Made by a program: the position numbers and the translations under genes. Under the pieces are notes generated by a model that ran no database searches, was not told the DNA's origin, and was given only the letters and a program-made list of their open reading frames with translations. Positions 34,355 through 42,994 of a stretch of 64,000 bases of DNA are shown here, piece by piece (within the stretch, counting starts at the first letter, position 1; every line of letters begins with the position of its first letter). Source of the stretch: Jejubacter sp036620675 (GTDB lineage: Bacteria > Pseudomonadota > Gammaproteobacteria > Enterobacterales > Enterobacteriaceae); NCBI GenBank assembly GCA_036620675.1, contig JAZHEE010000024.1, one strand, 5' to 3'.

Positions 34355-35916
34355 CAGAAGATCTCCTGTGCATGGTGAGCCGTGGCAATGGCGCGTAGCA
34401 CTGCGCGGGCCTTGTTACGGGTTTCGTCAGCTTCTGACTGGGGAATGGAGTCGAGCACGACGCCAGCGCCTGCCTGGACGGTAGCGACGCCGTCTTCAAC
34501 CCAGGCGGATCGGATAACGATGCAGGTGTCGAGGGAACCATCGGCGGTAAAGTAGCCGACGGCGCCGCCGTAGCTGCCGCGCCGCTCGCCTTCGGCTTCG
34601 GCGATAAGCTGCATGGCACGAACTTTGGGCGCGCCGCTCAGGGTGCCCATATTCATGCAGGCCCGATACGCGTGCAGTACATCCAGATCCTGGCGCAGTT
34701 CGCCCACCACCCGGGAAACCAGATGCATCACAAACGAATAGCGATCCACTTTAGTCAGATCCGCCACGTAGCGGCTGCCCGGGGTACAAATGCGCGCCAG
34801 GTCGTTACGGGCCAGATCCACCAGCATCAGATGCTCTGCCAGCTCTTTATGATCGGTACGCATTTCCAGTTCGATACGGCTATCGAGGTCGTGATCCAGC
34901 GAACCGTCTGCCCGGCGTCCGCGGGGACGCGTTCCGGCGATGGGGTAGATCTCAATCTGGCGCGAAGTCGCGTCATATTTGAGTGAACTTTCCGGCGAAG
35001 CCCCGAACAGCGTAAATTCGGCATCCTGCATAAAAAACATATAGGGGCTGGGGTTGCTCTGCTTCAGCACCTGATAGGCCGCCAGCGGCGACGGGCAGGG
35101 AAGCGAGAAGCGGCGCGAAGGCACGACCTGAAAAATTTCGCCCATCCGGATGGCCTGCTGCAGCTGGCTAACGACGGCGCCGTACTCTTCGTCGCTCTGA
35201 TTGCAGTTCAGGGCCATTTCCGGCACGTTTTGCGCCGGGAGCAGTTCCGGGGCTATCTGCATCTGCTGTTCCAGTGCGGTCAGGCGCCGTTTCAGGCGAT
35301 CGCGTTCGCTACCGTCATCGCCGAACAGGCTACCCTGCAGGCGACAGCTCTTTTCCTGATGGTCGATGACCACCAGGGTTTCCGCCAGGTAGAAGCAGTA
35401 GTCAGGACAGCGGTTGCTCTGGCGCAGCGGCGGCAGGTTTTCGAAGCCCGCCACCAGGTCATAGGCAAACAGACCGCCAAAGAACATGGCTTCGCGCTCG
35501 TGTTCCGGCACCTCCACCAGGGTGATCATCAACCGCAGGGCATCGAACACCGACAGCGAACGCAGACGGCTGTCTTCGTCCAGGGTCGCGTCCGCTTCGG
35601 GAAAGGTGAGTTCACGGCACAGAGGCGAGATGCGATTGTCCACGCTGGCTGGCAGGGCAGCATCCAGTAGCGGCAGCAGCCCGGCGCCGTTGGCGGAAAG
35701 CGCCTGCACTGTCACCACGTTGCCAAGAGCGCTGATACGCAGGGCGCTGTCCACCAGCAACATGCTTTTCAACGAATCTTTGCTGTCGATATCCGCAGAT
35801 TCCAGCAGCAGAGTGGACGGACGGGCGCCGCACAGCTGCTGAAACAGCGCGCCTGGATTTTCACGATAGGGCGCCTCGCGGGCAATCAGTTCCAGTACAG
35901 GTTTGGCGTTTAACAT
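34354..35916 (-). CDS. trpE: Anthranilate synthase component I
   Basis: TrpE converts chorismate and ammonia to anthranilate, with tryptophan feedback. It has 520 residues as in E. coli. The tryptophan-binding element LLLESADIDSKD is near residues 36-47. The chorismate-binding catalytic core has FMFFMQDAEFTLFGASPESS near 293, PIAGTRPRGR near 325 and GAPKVRAMQ near 430. It is the first structural gene after the attenuator. Confidence 0.98.
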   Translation of the reverse strand: MLNAKPVLELIAREAPYRENPGALFQQLCGARPSTLLLESADIDSKDSLKSMLLVDSALRISALGNVVTVQALSANGAGLLPLLDAALPASVDNRISPLCRELTFPEADATLDEDSRLRSLSVFDALRLMITLVEVPEHEREAMFFGGLFAYDLVAGFENLPPLRQSNRCPDYCFYLAETLVVIDHQEKSCRLQGSLFGDDGSERDRLKRRLTALEQQMQIAPELLPAQNVPEMALNCNQSDEEYGAVVSQLQQAIRMGEIFQVVPSRRFSLPCPSPLAAYQVLKQSNPSPYMFFMQDAEFTLFGASPESSLKYDATSRQIEIYPIAGTRPRGRRADGSLDHDLDSRIELEMRTDHKELAEHLMLVDLARNDLARICTPGSRYVADLTKVDRYSFVMHLVSRVVGELRQDLDVLHAYRACMNMGTLSGAPKVRAMQLIAEAEGERRGSYGGAVGYFTADGSLDTCIVIRSAWVEDGVATVQAGAGVVLDSIPQSEADETRNKARAVLRAIATAHHAQEIF

Positions 35917-35940
35917 CTCGTTATTCCTGAAATTGCGTTC

Positions 35941-35968
35941 AAAAAAAGGCCCGCTTTAAGGCGGGCCT
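35941..35968 (-). terminator. trp attenuator terminator
   Basis: On the minus strand AGGCCCGC CTTAAA GCGGGCCT with a following T run lies between trpL and trpE, 25 bp before the trpE start. It is the expected 3:4 hairpin of the trp leader. Confidence 0.9.
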
Positions 35969-36010
35969 GGTATCTGTATTGCGCTAAGCAAAAAACAGCA
36001 CTGACCCCAT

Positions 36011-36058
36011 TCAGGAGCTGCGCCACCAGTGTTTGTTCAGCGTCATTACACATGCCAT
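36011..36058 (-). CDS. trpL: trp operon leader peptide
   Basis: A 15-codon frame, MACVMTLNKHWWRSS, with tandem Trp codons followed by Arg, as in other enteric trp leaders (WWRTS). AAGG lies 8 bases upstream of the first ATG in the position of the E. coli site; an internal ATG at 36046 is also in frame. Stalling at the Trp codons controls the downstream attenuator. Apart from WWRxS the peptide differs from the E. coli [14 protein letters not shown]. Confidence 0.88.
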   Translation of the reverse strand: MACVMTLNKHWWRSS

Positions 36059-36089
36059 GTCAGATACCTTTTTATTCTCAAGTGAACCT

Positions 36090-36125
36090 GCGTACTAGTT
36101 AACTGGTTCGTAGGCGTAATGTCAA
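36090..36125 (-). promoter_or_regulatory. trp promoter and TrpR operator
   Basis: On the minus strand TTGACA (36120-36125) and TTAACT (36097-36102) are 17 bp apart. The -10 sits within CCAGTTAACTAGTACGC, nearly the E. coli TrpR operator (CTAGTTAACTAGTACGC). Repression by TrpR with tryptophan is therefore expected. Confidence 0.9.
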
Positions 36126-36193
36126 TAGCGATTTTTCATGTAGTGACCGTTATGATGGTACGCCACTTGATAATAACCAGTACGGGAGCCAGT

Positions 36194-37060
36194 TTGGGCG
36201 AATTACTTTACGATCTTCACAGTCATACCACCGCCTCTGACGGCCTGCTGTCACCGGAACAACTGGTTGAACGCGCGGTGGCTCAAGGTGTGGATGTGCT
36301 GGCGATTACCGATCACGATAGCGTGGCTGGCCTGGCGGCGGCTCGTGAGGCTATTGACCGCCAGGGGCTGACGTTGCAGCTGGTAAACGGGGTGGAGATC
36401 TCAACGGTCTGGGAGAATCATGAAATTCATATCGTAGGACTGAATCTGGATCCGGAGCATCCGGTGCTGGCGGCTTTTCTGGCGCAGCAGAGCGAACGGC
36501 GGTTACAGCGGGCGAGGCTGATTGCCGAACGGCTGGAAAAGGCGCGCATTACAGGCGCCTGGGAAGGCGCGCTGCGTCATGCCAACGGTGCGGCGATAAC
36601 CCGCGGCCACTTCGCCCGTTTTCTGGTTGAGTGTGGGCGTGCGAACTCCTTTGCGGACGTCTTTAAGCACTATCTGGCGCGTGGGAAAATCGGCTATGTT
36701 CCCCCGCAGTGGTGTACAATAGAACAAGCTATTGATGTTATTCACCATTCAGGTGGACAGGCGGTAGTGGCGCATCCCGGCCGCTATCGGCTTTCCGCAA
36801 AGTGGTTAAAACGGCTGTTGGGGCAGTTTGCTCAGTCGGGTGGCGACGCTATGGAGGTGGCACAGTGTCAGCAGGCACCAGGCGAGCGTAACCAACTGGC
36901 GCAGTACGCCCGGCAGTTTGAGCTGCTGGCGTCTCAGGGCTCCGACTTCCACCAGCCCTGTGCCTGGATTGAGCTGGGACGCAGGCTGAAGCTGCCAGAA
37001 AACGTCGCTCCGGTGTGGCAAGGCTGGGAAACCACCGAACAAAAAGAGAGGGCAGTATGA
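36194..37060 (+). CDS. rnm: 5'-3' exoribonuclease / 3',5'-nucleotide bisphosphate phosphatase Rnm (YciV)
   Basis: A PHP-domain metal hydrolase; in E. coli it trims 5' ends of 5S, 16S and 23S rRNA and acts on pAp. The TTG at 36194 after GGGAG (spacing about 6) gives 288 residues starting LGELLYDLHSHTT. Metal-ligand motifs are DLHSHTTASDG near 7, ITDHDS near 40, VEISTVWENHEIHIVG near 65, AHPGRY near 195 and GSDFHQP near 250. The frame stays open to 36119 but would run through the trp promoter. It overlaps yciO by ATGA. Confidence 0.92.
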   Translation: MGELLYDLHSHTTASDGLLSPEQLVERAVAQGVDVLAITDHDSVAGLAAAREAIDRQGLTLQLVNGVEISTVWENHEIHIVGLNLDPEHPVLAAFLAQQSERRLQRARLIAERLEKARITGAWEGALRHANGAAITRGHFARFLVECGRANSFADVFKHYLARGKIGYVPPQWCTIEQAIDVIHHSGGQAVVAHPGRYRLSAKWLKRLLGQFAQSGGDAMEVAQCQQAPGERNQLAQYARQFELLASQGSDFHQPCAWIELGRRLKLPENVAPVWQGWETTEQKERAV

Positions 37061-37677
37061 GTCAGTTTTTTTATATTCATCCGGATAATCCGCAGCCTCG
37101 CCTGATTAATCAGGCGGTCGAGATTGTGCAGAAAGGCGGGGTTATCGTCTATCCCACCGACTCTGGCTACGCGCTGGGCTGCCAGCTGGAAAATAAAGAC
37201 GCCATGGAGCGTATCTGCCGGATCCGGCAGCTGGAAAAAGGCCATAACTTTACGCTGATGTGCCGGGATCTGTCGGAACTGTCGACCTACGCCTGGGTAG
37301 ACAATGTGGCGTTTCGGCTTATCAAAAACAACACGCCGGGTAACTACACCTTTATCCTGAAGGGGACTAAAGAGGTGCCGCGTCGTCTGCTGCAGGAAAA
37401 GCGTAAGACCATCGGTCTGCGGGTGCCTTCGAATCCAATCGCGCTGGCATTGCTGGGGGCGTTAAACGAACCGATGCTTTCTACTTCGCTAATGCTGCCG
37501 GGCAGCGAGTTTACCGAGTCGGATCCCGAAGAGATCAAAGATCGGCTGGAAAAGCAGGTGGATCTGATAGTTCACGGCGGTAACCTGGGGCAGAAGCCCA
37601 CCACGGTGGTGGATCTGACTGAAGCGTCGCCGGTGGTACTGCGTGAAGGCATGGGGGATGTTAAACCCTTTCTGTAA
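37057..37677 (+). CDS. yciO: YciO/YrdC-domain protein
   Basis: A 206-residue Sua5/YciO/YrdC-fold protein. KGGVIVYPTDSGYALGC near residue 25 and GLRVPSNPIALALL near 120 are the nucleotide-site signatures. YrdC and Sua5 make threonylcarbamoyl-AMP for t6A in tRNA; YciO has been linked to related chemistry but is not equivalent. Start at 37057 (MSQFFYIHPDNPQ) overlaps the rnm stop. Confidence 0.94.
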   Translation: MSQFFYIHPDNPQPRLINQAVEIVQKGGVIVYPTDSGYALGCQLENKDAMERICRIRQLEKGHNFTLMCRDLSELSTYAWVDNVAFRLIKNNTPGNYTFILKGTKEVPRRLLQEKRKTIGLRVPSNPIALALLGALNEPMLSTSLMLPGSEFTESDPEEIKDRLEKQVDLIVHGGNLGQKPTTVVDLTEASPVVLREGMGDVKPFL

Positions 37678-37867
37678 TCGCCTGCCAGCAGAGCACAAAT
37701 ATACAAGAAGCGTACCGGGGGCACGATTCAGCTCCCTTTTTTGTATGCCCGATCTCATTTTTCCAAAAAAGTTCCCGGCTTACTTTTTTTGCAGCACAAA
37801 TCTATAAAACTTACCCTGTGACCAGCCCTAAACTCGGGCTCCATTTCCACTAAAAAAATAATGACTT

Positions 37868-39208
37868 ATGAAACAATCGAAGGCAGTGACAAAAAAACAC
37901 GGGGCTATGGCGCTCAGCGCGTTGTGTCTGGCGTTATTCGCAGGCGGCGCTTCTGCGGCAGGTGAGCCTTTCAGCTATGACTCTCCCTGGATGTTTGGTG
38001 ACTGGGGCGGCGATCGCGCCGCGCTGGAGCAGAAAGGGGTTAAATTCAACGTAGATTACACTATGGAGGCCGCTTCCAACTTCGCCGGCGGTTACCACTC
38101 TTCCACTACGGCGCGCTACAGCGATCAGTGGGCCTTCGGGGTCAACCTCGACCTTGAAAAGCTGTTGGACTGGCAGGACGCCGAGTTCCAGATGACCATC
38201 ACTAACCGTGACGGCAACAACCTGTCCGATCAGGTAGCCGACCCGCGTACCGGCATGCTCTCTTCGGTGCAGGAAGTCTATGGCCGCGGGCAGACCTGGC
38301 GTCTGACCCAGTTCTGGCTGCGTAAGGGCTTCTTTAACGACGTGCTGGATATCAAAGCCGGTCGCGTTACCGTGGGCGAAGATTTTGACAACTTCGACAG
38401 CAAATTCCAGAACCTGGCCTTCGGTAGCGGCCAGGCGGGAAACTGGCGCGGCGACCACTGGTACAACTGGCCGGTCTCCCAGTGGGGCGGAAGGGTAAAA
38501 CTGAACTTTACCCCGGAAGTGTTCCTGCAGGTGGGCTTCTATAATCAGAACCCCTATAACTACGATCGCGGCGACGGTTTCCGTCTGGAGTTCAACCCGA
38601 CCGAAGGCAACCTTGTGCCAGTGGAACTGGGCTGGAAACCAACCTTCGGGCCGGATAACCTGCCGGGTAACTACCGCATCGGTTTCTATTACTCTTCGAC
38701 TCATGACGATGTATATGGAAGCTGGCATAACGGCGCTTTCCATGACGATGCCCACTCTTACGGCGGCTACATCCTTGCTCAGCAGCAGCTGTTCAGCCAG
38801 GGCGGCAGCGCCGACCGCGGTCTGACTCTGACCCTGCAGGCGGTGATGAACGACCATAAGACGGCCAAGACCGACAACTACCAGGCTATCTCTCTGGCAT
38901 GGAAAGGGCCGTTCGACGCCCGTCCCCAGGATGAGATCGGTATCGGCGCCGCGCGTATTCACGTGAATTCCGATTACACCAGCATGCTACGCGCCCAGAA
39001 CCGCGAAAACGGCGTTGCGGATTACAACAGCCCGACCTACCTGCCGATTCAGGAAGGTTCGGAATACAACTACGAAATCTACTACAACTTCCATGTCACC
39101 AACTGGCTGCAACTGCGCCCCAACCTGCAGTATGTTTCTGCCCCGGGCGCCGTTACCAAAGTTGACGATGCCTTTATCGGCGGTCTGAGCGCTAACCTGA
39201 GCTTCTGA
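37868..39208 (+). CDS. OprB-family carbohydrate-selective porin
   Basis: An outer-membrane beta-barrel of 446 residues, of the OprB type first described for glucose uptake in Pseudomonas. Signal peptide residues 1-31 end GGASAAG. The mature N terminus SPWMFGDWGGDRAALEQKGV is the family signature, and the C terminus ends in Phe (GGLSANLSF), the BAM recognition residue. Alternating aromatic strands fill the body. It lies where E. coli has yciQ and has no transporter next to it. The sugar is unknown. Confidence 0.9.
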   Translation: MKQSKAVTKKHGAMALSALCLALFAGGASAAGEPFSYDSPWMFGDWGGDRAALEQKGVKFNVDYTMEAASNFAGGYHSSTTARYSDQWAFGVNLDLEKLLDWQDAEFQMTITNRDGNNLSDQVADPRTGMLSSVQEVYGRGQTWRLTQFWLRKGFFNDVLDIKAGRVTVGEDFDNFDSKFQNLAFGSGQAGNWRGDHWYNWPVSQWGGRVKLNFTPEVFLQVGFYNQNPYNYDRGDGFRLEFNPTEGNLVPVELGWKPTFGPDNLPGNYRIGFYYSSTHDDVYGSWHNGAFHDDAHSYGGYILAQQQLFSQGGSADRGLTLTLQAVMNDHKTAKTDNYQAISLAWKGPFDARPQDEIGIGAARIHVNSDYTSMLRAQNRENGVADYNSPTYLPIQEGSEYNYEIYYNFHVTNWLQLRPNLQYVSAPGAVTKVDDAFIGGLSANLSF

Positions 39209-39215
39209 CCTTCCT

Positions 39216-39244
39216 GCGGCCCCTTTTCCCGGGGCCGCTTCGTT
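39216..39244 (+). terminator. Terminator of the OprB-type porin gene
   Basis: GCGGCCCC and GGGGCCGC pair around TTTTCCC, followed by TTCGTTTCG, eight bp after the porin stop. Confidence 0.75.
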
Positions 39245-39348
39245 TCGACAGCAGCAGCCCTCCCGCAGTCTATAGCCTGAACAGGGTGTAGTCTGTATTA
39301 TGCTATTAATCCCATGCCTGTCTTTATCTCTTTATATCGGGGGATGCG

Positions 39349-40438
39349 ATGCTTAACCCGCGATTTCTTTGGCCTGTAACGCTACGCGCCAGGTTAATGC
39401 TGGCTGTCGGCGCTATTCTGATTGTGTGCCAGCTGTCCGGTACTTTCTGGCTGTGGCACGAAAGCCGGGATCAGATCCGCTATCTGGTGCAGGGGGTGCT
39501 GGATAACCATCATTATAATAACCACCTGCGCCGTGAAGTTCACGAGGCGCTGACCAGCCTGATCGTTCCGGGGCTGCTGATGGTGACGTTAACGCTGCTG
39601 ATTTGCTATCAGGCTATCAAGCTCATCACTCGTCCTCTGGATCGGTTACAGCATGAGTTGCAGCATCGCGATGCGGATAACCTGGCGCCGCTTGCGCCCA
39701 GTGGACAGGTGGCGGAAGTGACCGCAGTCAGTGGGGGCACTGAATCAACTGGTGGCGCGTCTTTCCGCGATGCTGGAAAACGAACGCATGTTCAGTCGCG
39801 ATGTCGCCAGCGCGTTACAGATGCCGCTGGAAGAGATCCGCGCGCTGCTGGAAGTGCAGGAGCGGCAGGGAACGGCTGGCGTAGAGCCTCTGCTGGCGCG
39901 GCTGGATCAAATGCGCGATCGGGTGGTGCAGTTATTAGAGCTCAGCCGGGTCGGGCAGGCTTTTGCCGCTGGAGAGTATCAGCGGGTGATGCTGATTGGT
40001 GACGTTGTCACGCCGTTACGTGAAGAGCTGGACACCATGTTGACGCGACGCCAGCAGCGATTGATCCTGAATACCGGCGGCGGGGATGTCGCGGTACGCG
40101 GCGACGCCACGCTGCTGAGGGTGGCGCTACGTAATCTGGTTGAGAATGCCCATCGCTATAGCCCGCAGGGTAGCGCCATTAGCCTGAGCGTGAGCGATTA
40201 TCCTCAGCCGCAGCTTAGCGTTGAGGATCAAGGCACCGGCATTGATGAAAATCAGCGCGAGAAGCTGAGTCAGGCCTTTGTGCGTATGGATAGCCGCTAC
40301 GGCGGCGTCGGTCTGGGGCTGAGCATTGTCAACCGTATCGCACAATTGCACCAGGGGCGCCTGCTGCTGAATAACCGCGCGCCGGAACCTGGGTTACAGG
40401 CACGGATTGCGTTACAGAGGGATGATTCTCCTGATTAA
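39349..40438 (+). pseudogene. PmrB/BasS-like sensor kinase: frameshifted and lacking the H-box His
   Basis: Joining two frames across a run of five G (39733-39737, one too many) gives a 362-residue protein, the PmrB/BasS length. The N terminus has two membrane segments (about 17-34 and 70-88), WLWHESRDQI near 36, and the periplasmic ExxE pair (REVHEAL near 62) that binds Fe3+ in Salmonella PmrB. HAMP follows. The H-box expected as DVAHELRTPL reads DVASALQMPL, so the phosphoacceptor His is Ser. The ATP-binding boxes are intact: NLVENAHRYSPQGS, EDQGTGIDE, GGVGLGLSI. No response regulator gene is adjacent. Confidence 0.8.
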
Positions 40439-40655
40439 CCTTTCACTCTATATATACATTAGCCCTGTTTCTTAATCAGAGTGGAATGCGGGTAAAATCA
40501 CATGATAGCGGTGCCTACTATTCCTGATTCTGTTTTCTGGTGACAGCAAGGTATGGGGGGCGTGAGCCCCCTTAAGCAGGGATGGATTCCACCTTACCGC
40601 TGCTTTGTGGTTTTCTCATCACCTGGTTAATGACGTCGGGCATCGTCCGATAGTC
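40439..40655. other. Gap between the sensor remnant and the methyltransferase gene
   Basis: About 217 bp without a supported gene. GGGGGC GTGA GCCCCC (40555-40571 area) is a GC-rich hairpin without a U-tract, between the two converging genes. Confidence 0.45.
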
Positions 40656-41687
40656 TTAGACTGCCCGGGCACGGATTAATGAATACCCTGCGTATATCTC
40701 ATTCGCCTCGAACTGCTGAAACCCTGACTGTTCCAGCATCTCTTTTAACTCTGAGGCTCTGAACTGCTTGCCTTTAGTGACGTACAGCATGTTAACAGAG
40801 AACAATCCCGCGACCAGTGGGCCGGCCTGGTTTTCGTCGATCAGCATTTCATAGAGCATGATTTCCCCGCCAGGAGGCAGAACCCGATGGGCACAGTTCA
40901 GTAGAAAGCGGCGTTGTTCTGCGTCCCAGTCGTGAAATATGTTTGCGGCGAAGATGGTATTGTAATCGTTGGGCCATGGTTGATTAAACATATCCAGGGG
41001 CAGGGTATCAACGCGTTGCTCCTGGCCGGCCGCCTGAATATTGTTTCTGGCTATATCGCAGACCGGTTGTAAATCCGCAATGGTGAATCGTGCCTGCGGA
41101 TTATGCTGCGCCAGGGCAATGGAATAACAGCCCGATCCCCCACCGATATCCAGCATCCGACAGCCTTCAGGCAGCCTGAGTTTGCGAGCCAGGCCATAAG
41201 CCGGTGCCATAGAGAGGCTTTGCATGGCCGAGGTGATTTCCCTCGCGCGCTGAGGCGTCAGGCTAAAGTTTTCCCATCCTCCGGTGAGTGGCGCGCCGTC
41301 ATCCAGCGTGGCTGGCTTATGCTGACGCAGCGTCTTCATCAGGCTATCGTGACAGGGGCGAACCTCCTGAAACAGGCGCAACATGTCGCCCCAGTAAAAT
41401 GGGCTCTCTCGCCGCAGATAGTGATAACTGATATCCGTAAGCCTGAAGCGACCTTCTTCGTCTACAGAGAGTAGCTCCAGTCCCCCTAATACGCTGGTTA
41501 ACGCTTCCACCGCCTCTGTACTGAGCTGGAGCCGTTCCGATAGCGCCTGCACAGAGAGCGGCTCACGGTCAAGAAGCTCGATAAGGCCCAGTTCAAGAGA
41601 AGCGGTGAGTACCGGGGGGATAAAGTTTGACAGCCAGAGCTGGCGAATAAAATTATCGGTTTGCTGAGGAAGAGCAGGTATTGCCAT
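40656..41687 (-). CDS. SAM-dependent O-methyltransferase, plant/ASMT-like family 2
   Basis: A 343-residue class I methyltransferase from MAIPALPQQ at 41687, with GAGG about ten bases upstream. Residues 10-100 form the winged-helix dimerisation domain typical of caffeate/acetylserotonin-type O-methyltransferases (SLELGLIELLDREPLSVQAL). Motif I, MLDIGGGSGCYSIALA, is near 175; the catalytic-base region has FHDWDAEQRRFLL near 252. The substrate is not apparent. It has no E. coli counterpart at this place and no biosynthetic neighbours. The frame stays open upstream to 41819 without homology. Confidence 0.82.
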   Translation of the reverse strand: MAIPALPQQTDNFIRQLWLSNFIPPVLTASLELGLIELLDREPLSVQALSERLQLSTEAVEALTSVLGGLELLSVDEEGRFRLTDISYHYLRRESPFYWGDMLRLFQEVRPCHDSLMKTLRQHKPATLDDGAPLTGGWENFSLTPQRAREITSAMQSLSMAPAYGLARKLRLPEGCRMLDIGGGSGCYSIALAQHNPQARFTIADLQPVCDIARNNIQAAGQEQRVDTLPLDMFNQPWPNDYNTIFAANIFHDWDAEQRRFLLNCAHRVLPPGGEIMLYEMLIDENQAGPLVAGLFSVNMLYVTKGKQFRASELKEMLEQSGFQQFEANEIYAGYSLIRARAV

Positions 41688-42032
41688 AGTGAGTGACCTC
41701 GCTACAACGTGATAACGGGTGACTTTCCATGAGAGTGTTGGAGCGCAGATGACTGGCCCCGGGCGCCACATACGCGCGGGATGGCGGTTTCCTCTGTGGC
41801 AACTGACTAGTATATACAATCCAGTGCCTGGCGGAGGACGCTTTACCGGGCAAGCATTCGTCGTGAAGTTCGTGTACCATACGCCCCCACACCGGCAGGT
41901 GCGTAGTGATGGACTAAAATCTGATGACGCAGCATGCCAAAAGTTACTTAGATAATAGTGGGTTGGCCGTTACGCTGCCCCCTGTTTTTACTGGTAGTAA
42001 GACGCCTGTGAAGGCGACACCCGAGGAGCTCT
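41688..42032. promoter_or_regulatory. Divergent region between methyltransferase gene and rluB
   Basis: 345 bp without a supported gene. A 24-bp dyad at 41802-41825 has outer arms ACTG/CAGT and an inner perfect GTATATAC, 9 of 12 pairs matching, about 115 bp before the methyltransferase start. It looks like an operator of unknown regulator. GGTTGG and TTACTTAGATAATAG near 41945-41960 may belong to the rluB promoter. Confidence 0.4.
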
Positions 42033-42908
42033 ATGAGCGACAATAGCGAAAAGTTACAGAAGGTGCTGGCGCGAGCCGGCCATGGTTCGCGCCGTGAAAT
42101 CGAAGGTATGATCTCTGCCGGTCGCGTTAGCGTGGACGGTAAGGTTGCCACTCTGGGGGATCGCGTTGAGCTGACGCCCGGTCTGCGTATCCGCATCGAT
42201 GGTCATCTAATTTCCCTGAACGCCAGCACCGGGCAGATCTGCCGGGTGCTGGCCTACTATAAGCCGGAAGGGGAGCTGTGCACCCGTAGCGATCCCCAGG
42301 GGCGCCCCACGGTATTTGACCGACTGCCGAAGCTGCGCGGCGCGCGCTGGATAGCGGTAGGACGTCTGGACGTGAATACCTGCGGTCTGCTGCTGTTCAC
42401 CACTGATGGAGAGCTGGCGAACCGCCTGATGCACCCGAGCCGGGAAGTGGAGCGTGAATATGCCGTGCGCGTTTTCGGTGAAGTGGACGAGGCTAAGCTA
42501 CGCTCCCTGACCCGCGGCGTGCAGCTGGAAGATGGCCCGGCTGCCTTTAAAACCCTGCGTTACAGCGGTGGCGAAGGGATCAACCAGTGGTTTAACGTCA
42601 CTCTGACCGAAGGGCGCAACCGCGAAGTGCGTCGCCTGTGGGAAGCGGTAGGCGTTCAGGTCAGCCGCCTTATCCGTGTACGCTATGGCGATATTTCTCT
42701 GCCCAAAGGGCTGCCACGCGGTGGCTGGACCGAACTGGATCTGGATAAGACCAACTATCTGCGTGCGCTGGTTGAGCTGGCGCCGGAAACGGCGACCAAA
42801 GTCGCGGTGGAGAAGGACAGACGGCGGATGAAGGCCAACCAGATCCGCCGCGCCGTGAAGCGTCACAGCAAAGTGAACACTGGCCAGCGCCGGGGCGGCG
42901 CGCGCTAA
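42033..42908 (+). CDS. rluB: 23S rRNA pseudouridine-2605 synthase RluB
   Basis: It makes pseudouridine 2605 in helix 93 of 23S rRNA. It has 291 residues as in E. coli. An S4 RNA-binding domain (residues 6-50, KLQKVLARAGHGSRREIE) precedes the RsuA-type catalytic domain, with the catalytic Asp in AVGRLDVNTCGLLLFT near 110. The basic C-terminal tail is normal for RluB. Confidence 0.97.
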   Translation: MSDNSEKLQKVLARAGHGSRREIEGMISAGRVSVDGKVATLGDRVELTPGLRIRIDGHLISLNASTGQICRVLAYYKPEGELCTRSDPQGRPTVFDRLPKLRGARWIAVGRLDVNTCGLLLFTTDGELANRLMHPSREVEREYAVRVFGEVDEAKLRSLTRGVQLEDGPAAFKTLRYSGGEGINQWFNVTLTEGRNREVRRLWEAVGVQVSRLIRVRYGDISLPKGLPRGGWTELDLDKTNYLRALVELAPETATKVAVEKDRRRMKANQIRRAVKRHSKVNTGQRRGGAR

Positions 42909-42920
42909 TGTGCCAACCGG

Positions 42921-42955
42921 CTCCCTCTCCCCTCGGGGAGAGGGCTGGGGTGAGG
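42921..42955. repeat. REP-like palindrome after rluB
   Basis: CTCCCTCTCCCC TC GGGGAGAGGG then CTGGGGTGAGGG. It is an inverted relative of the element at 23478-23514. It lies between the convergent rluB and btuR. Confidence 0.65.
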
Positions 42956-42994
42956 GGGAAGGCATAGAGGCTCCGGGCCCACACTCTTAATACC

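Noticed and set aside
37934..38962. A 342-codon open frame antisense to the OprB-type porin
   Set aside because: No signal, motif or ribosome site; the sense frame has signal peptide and barrel end.
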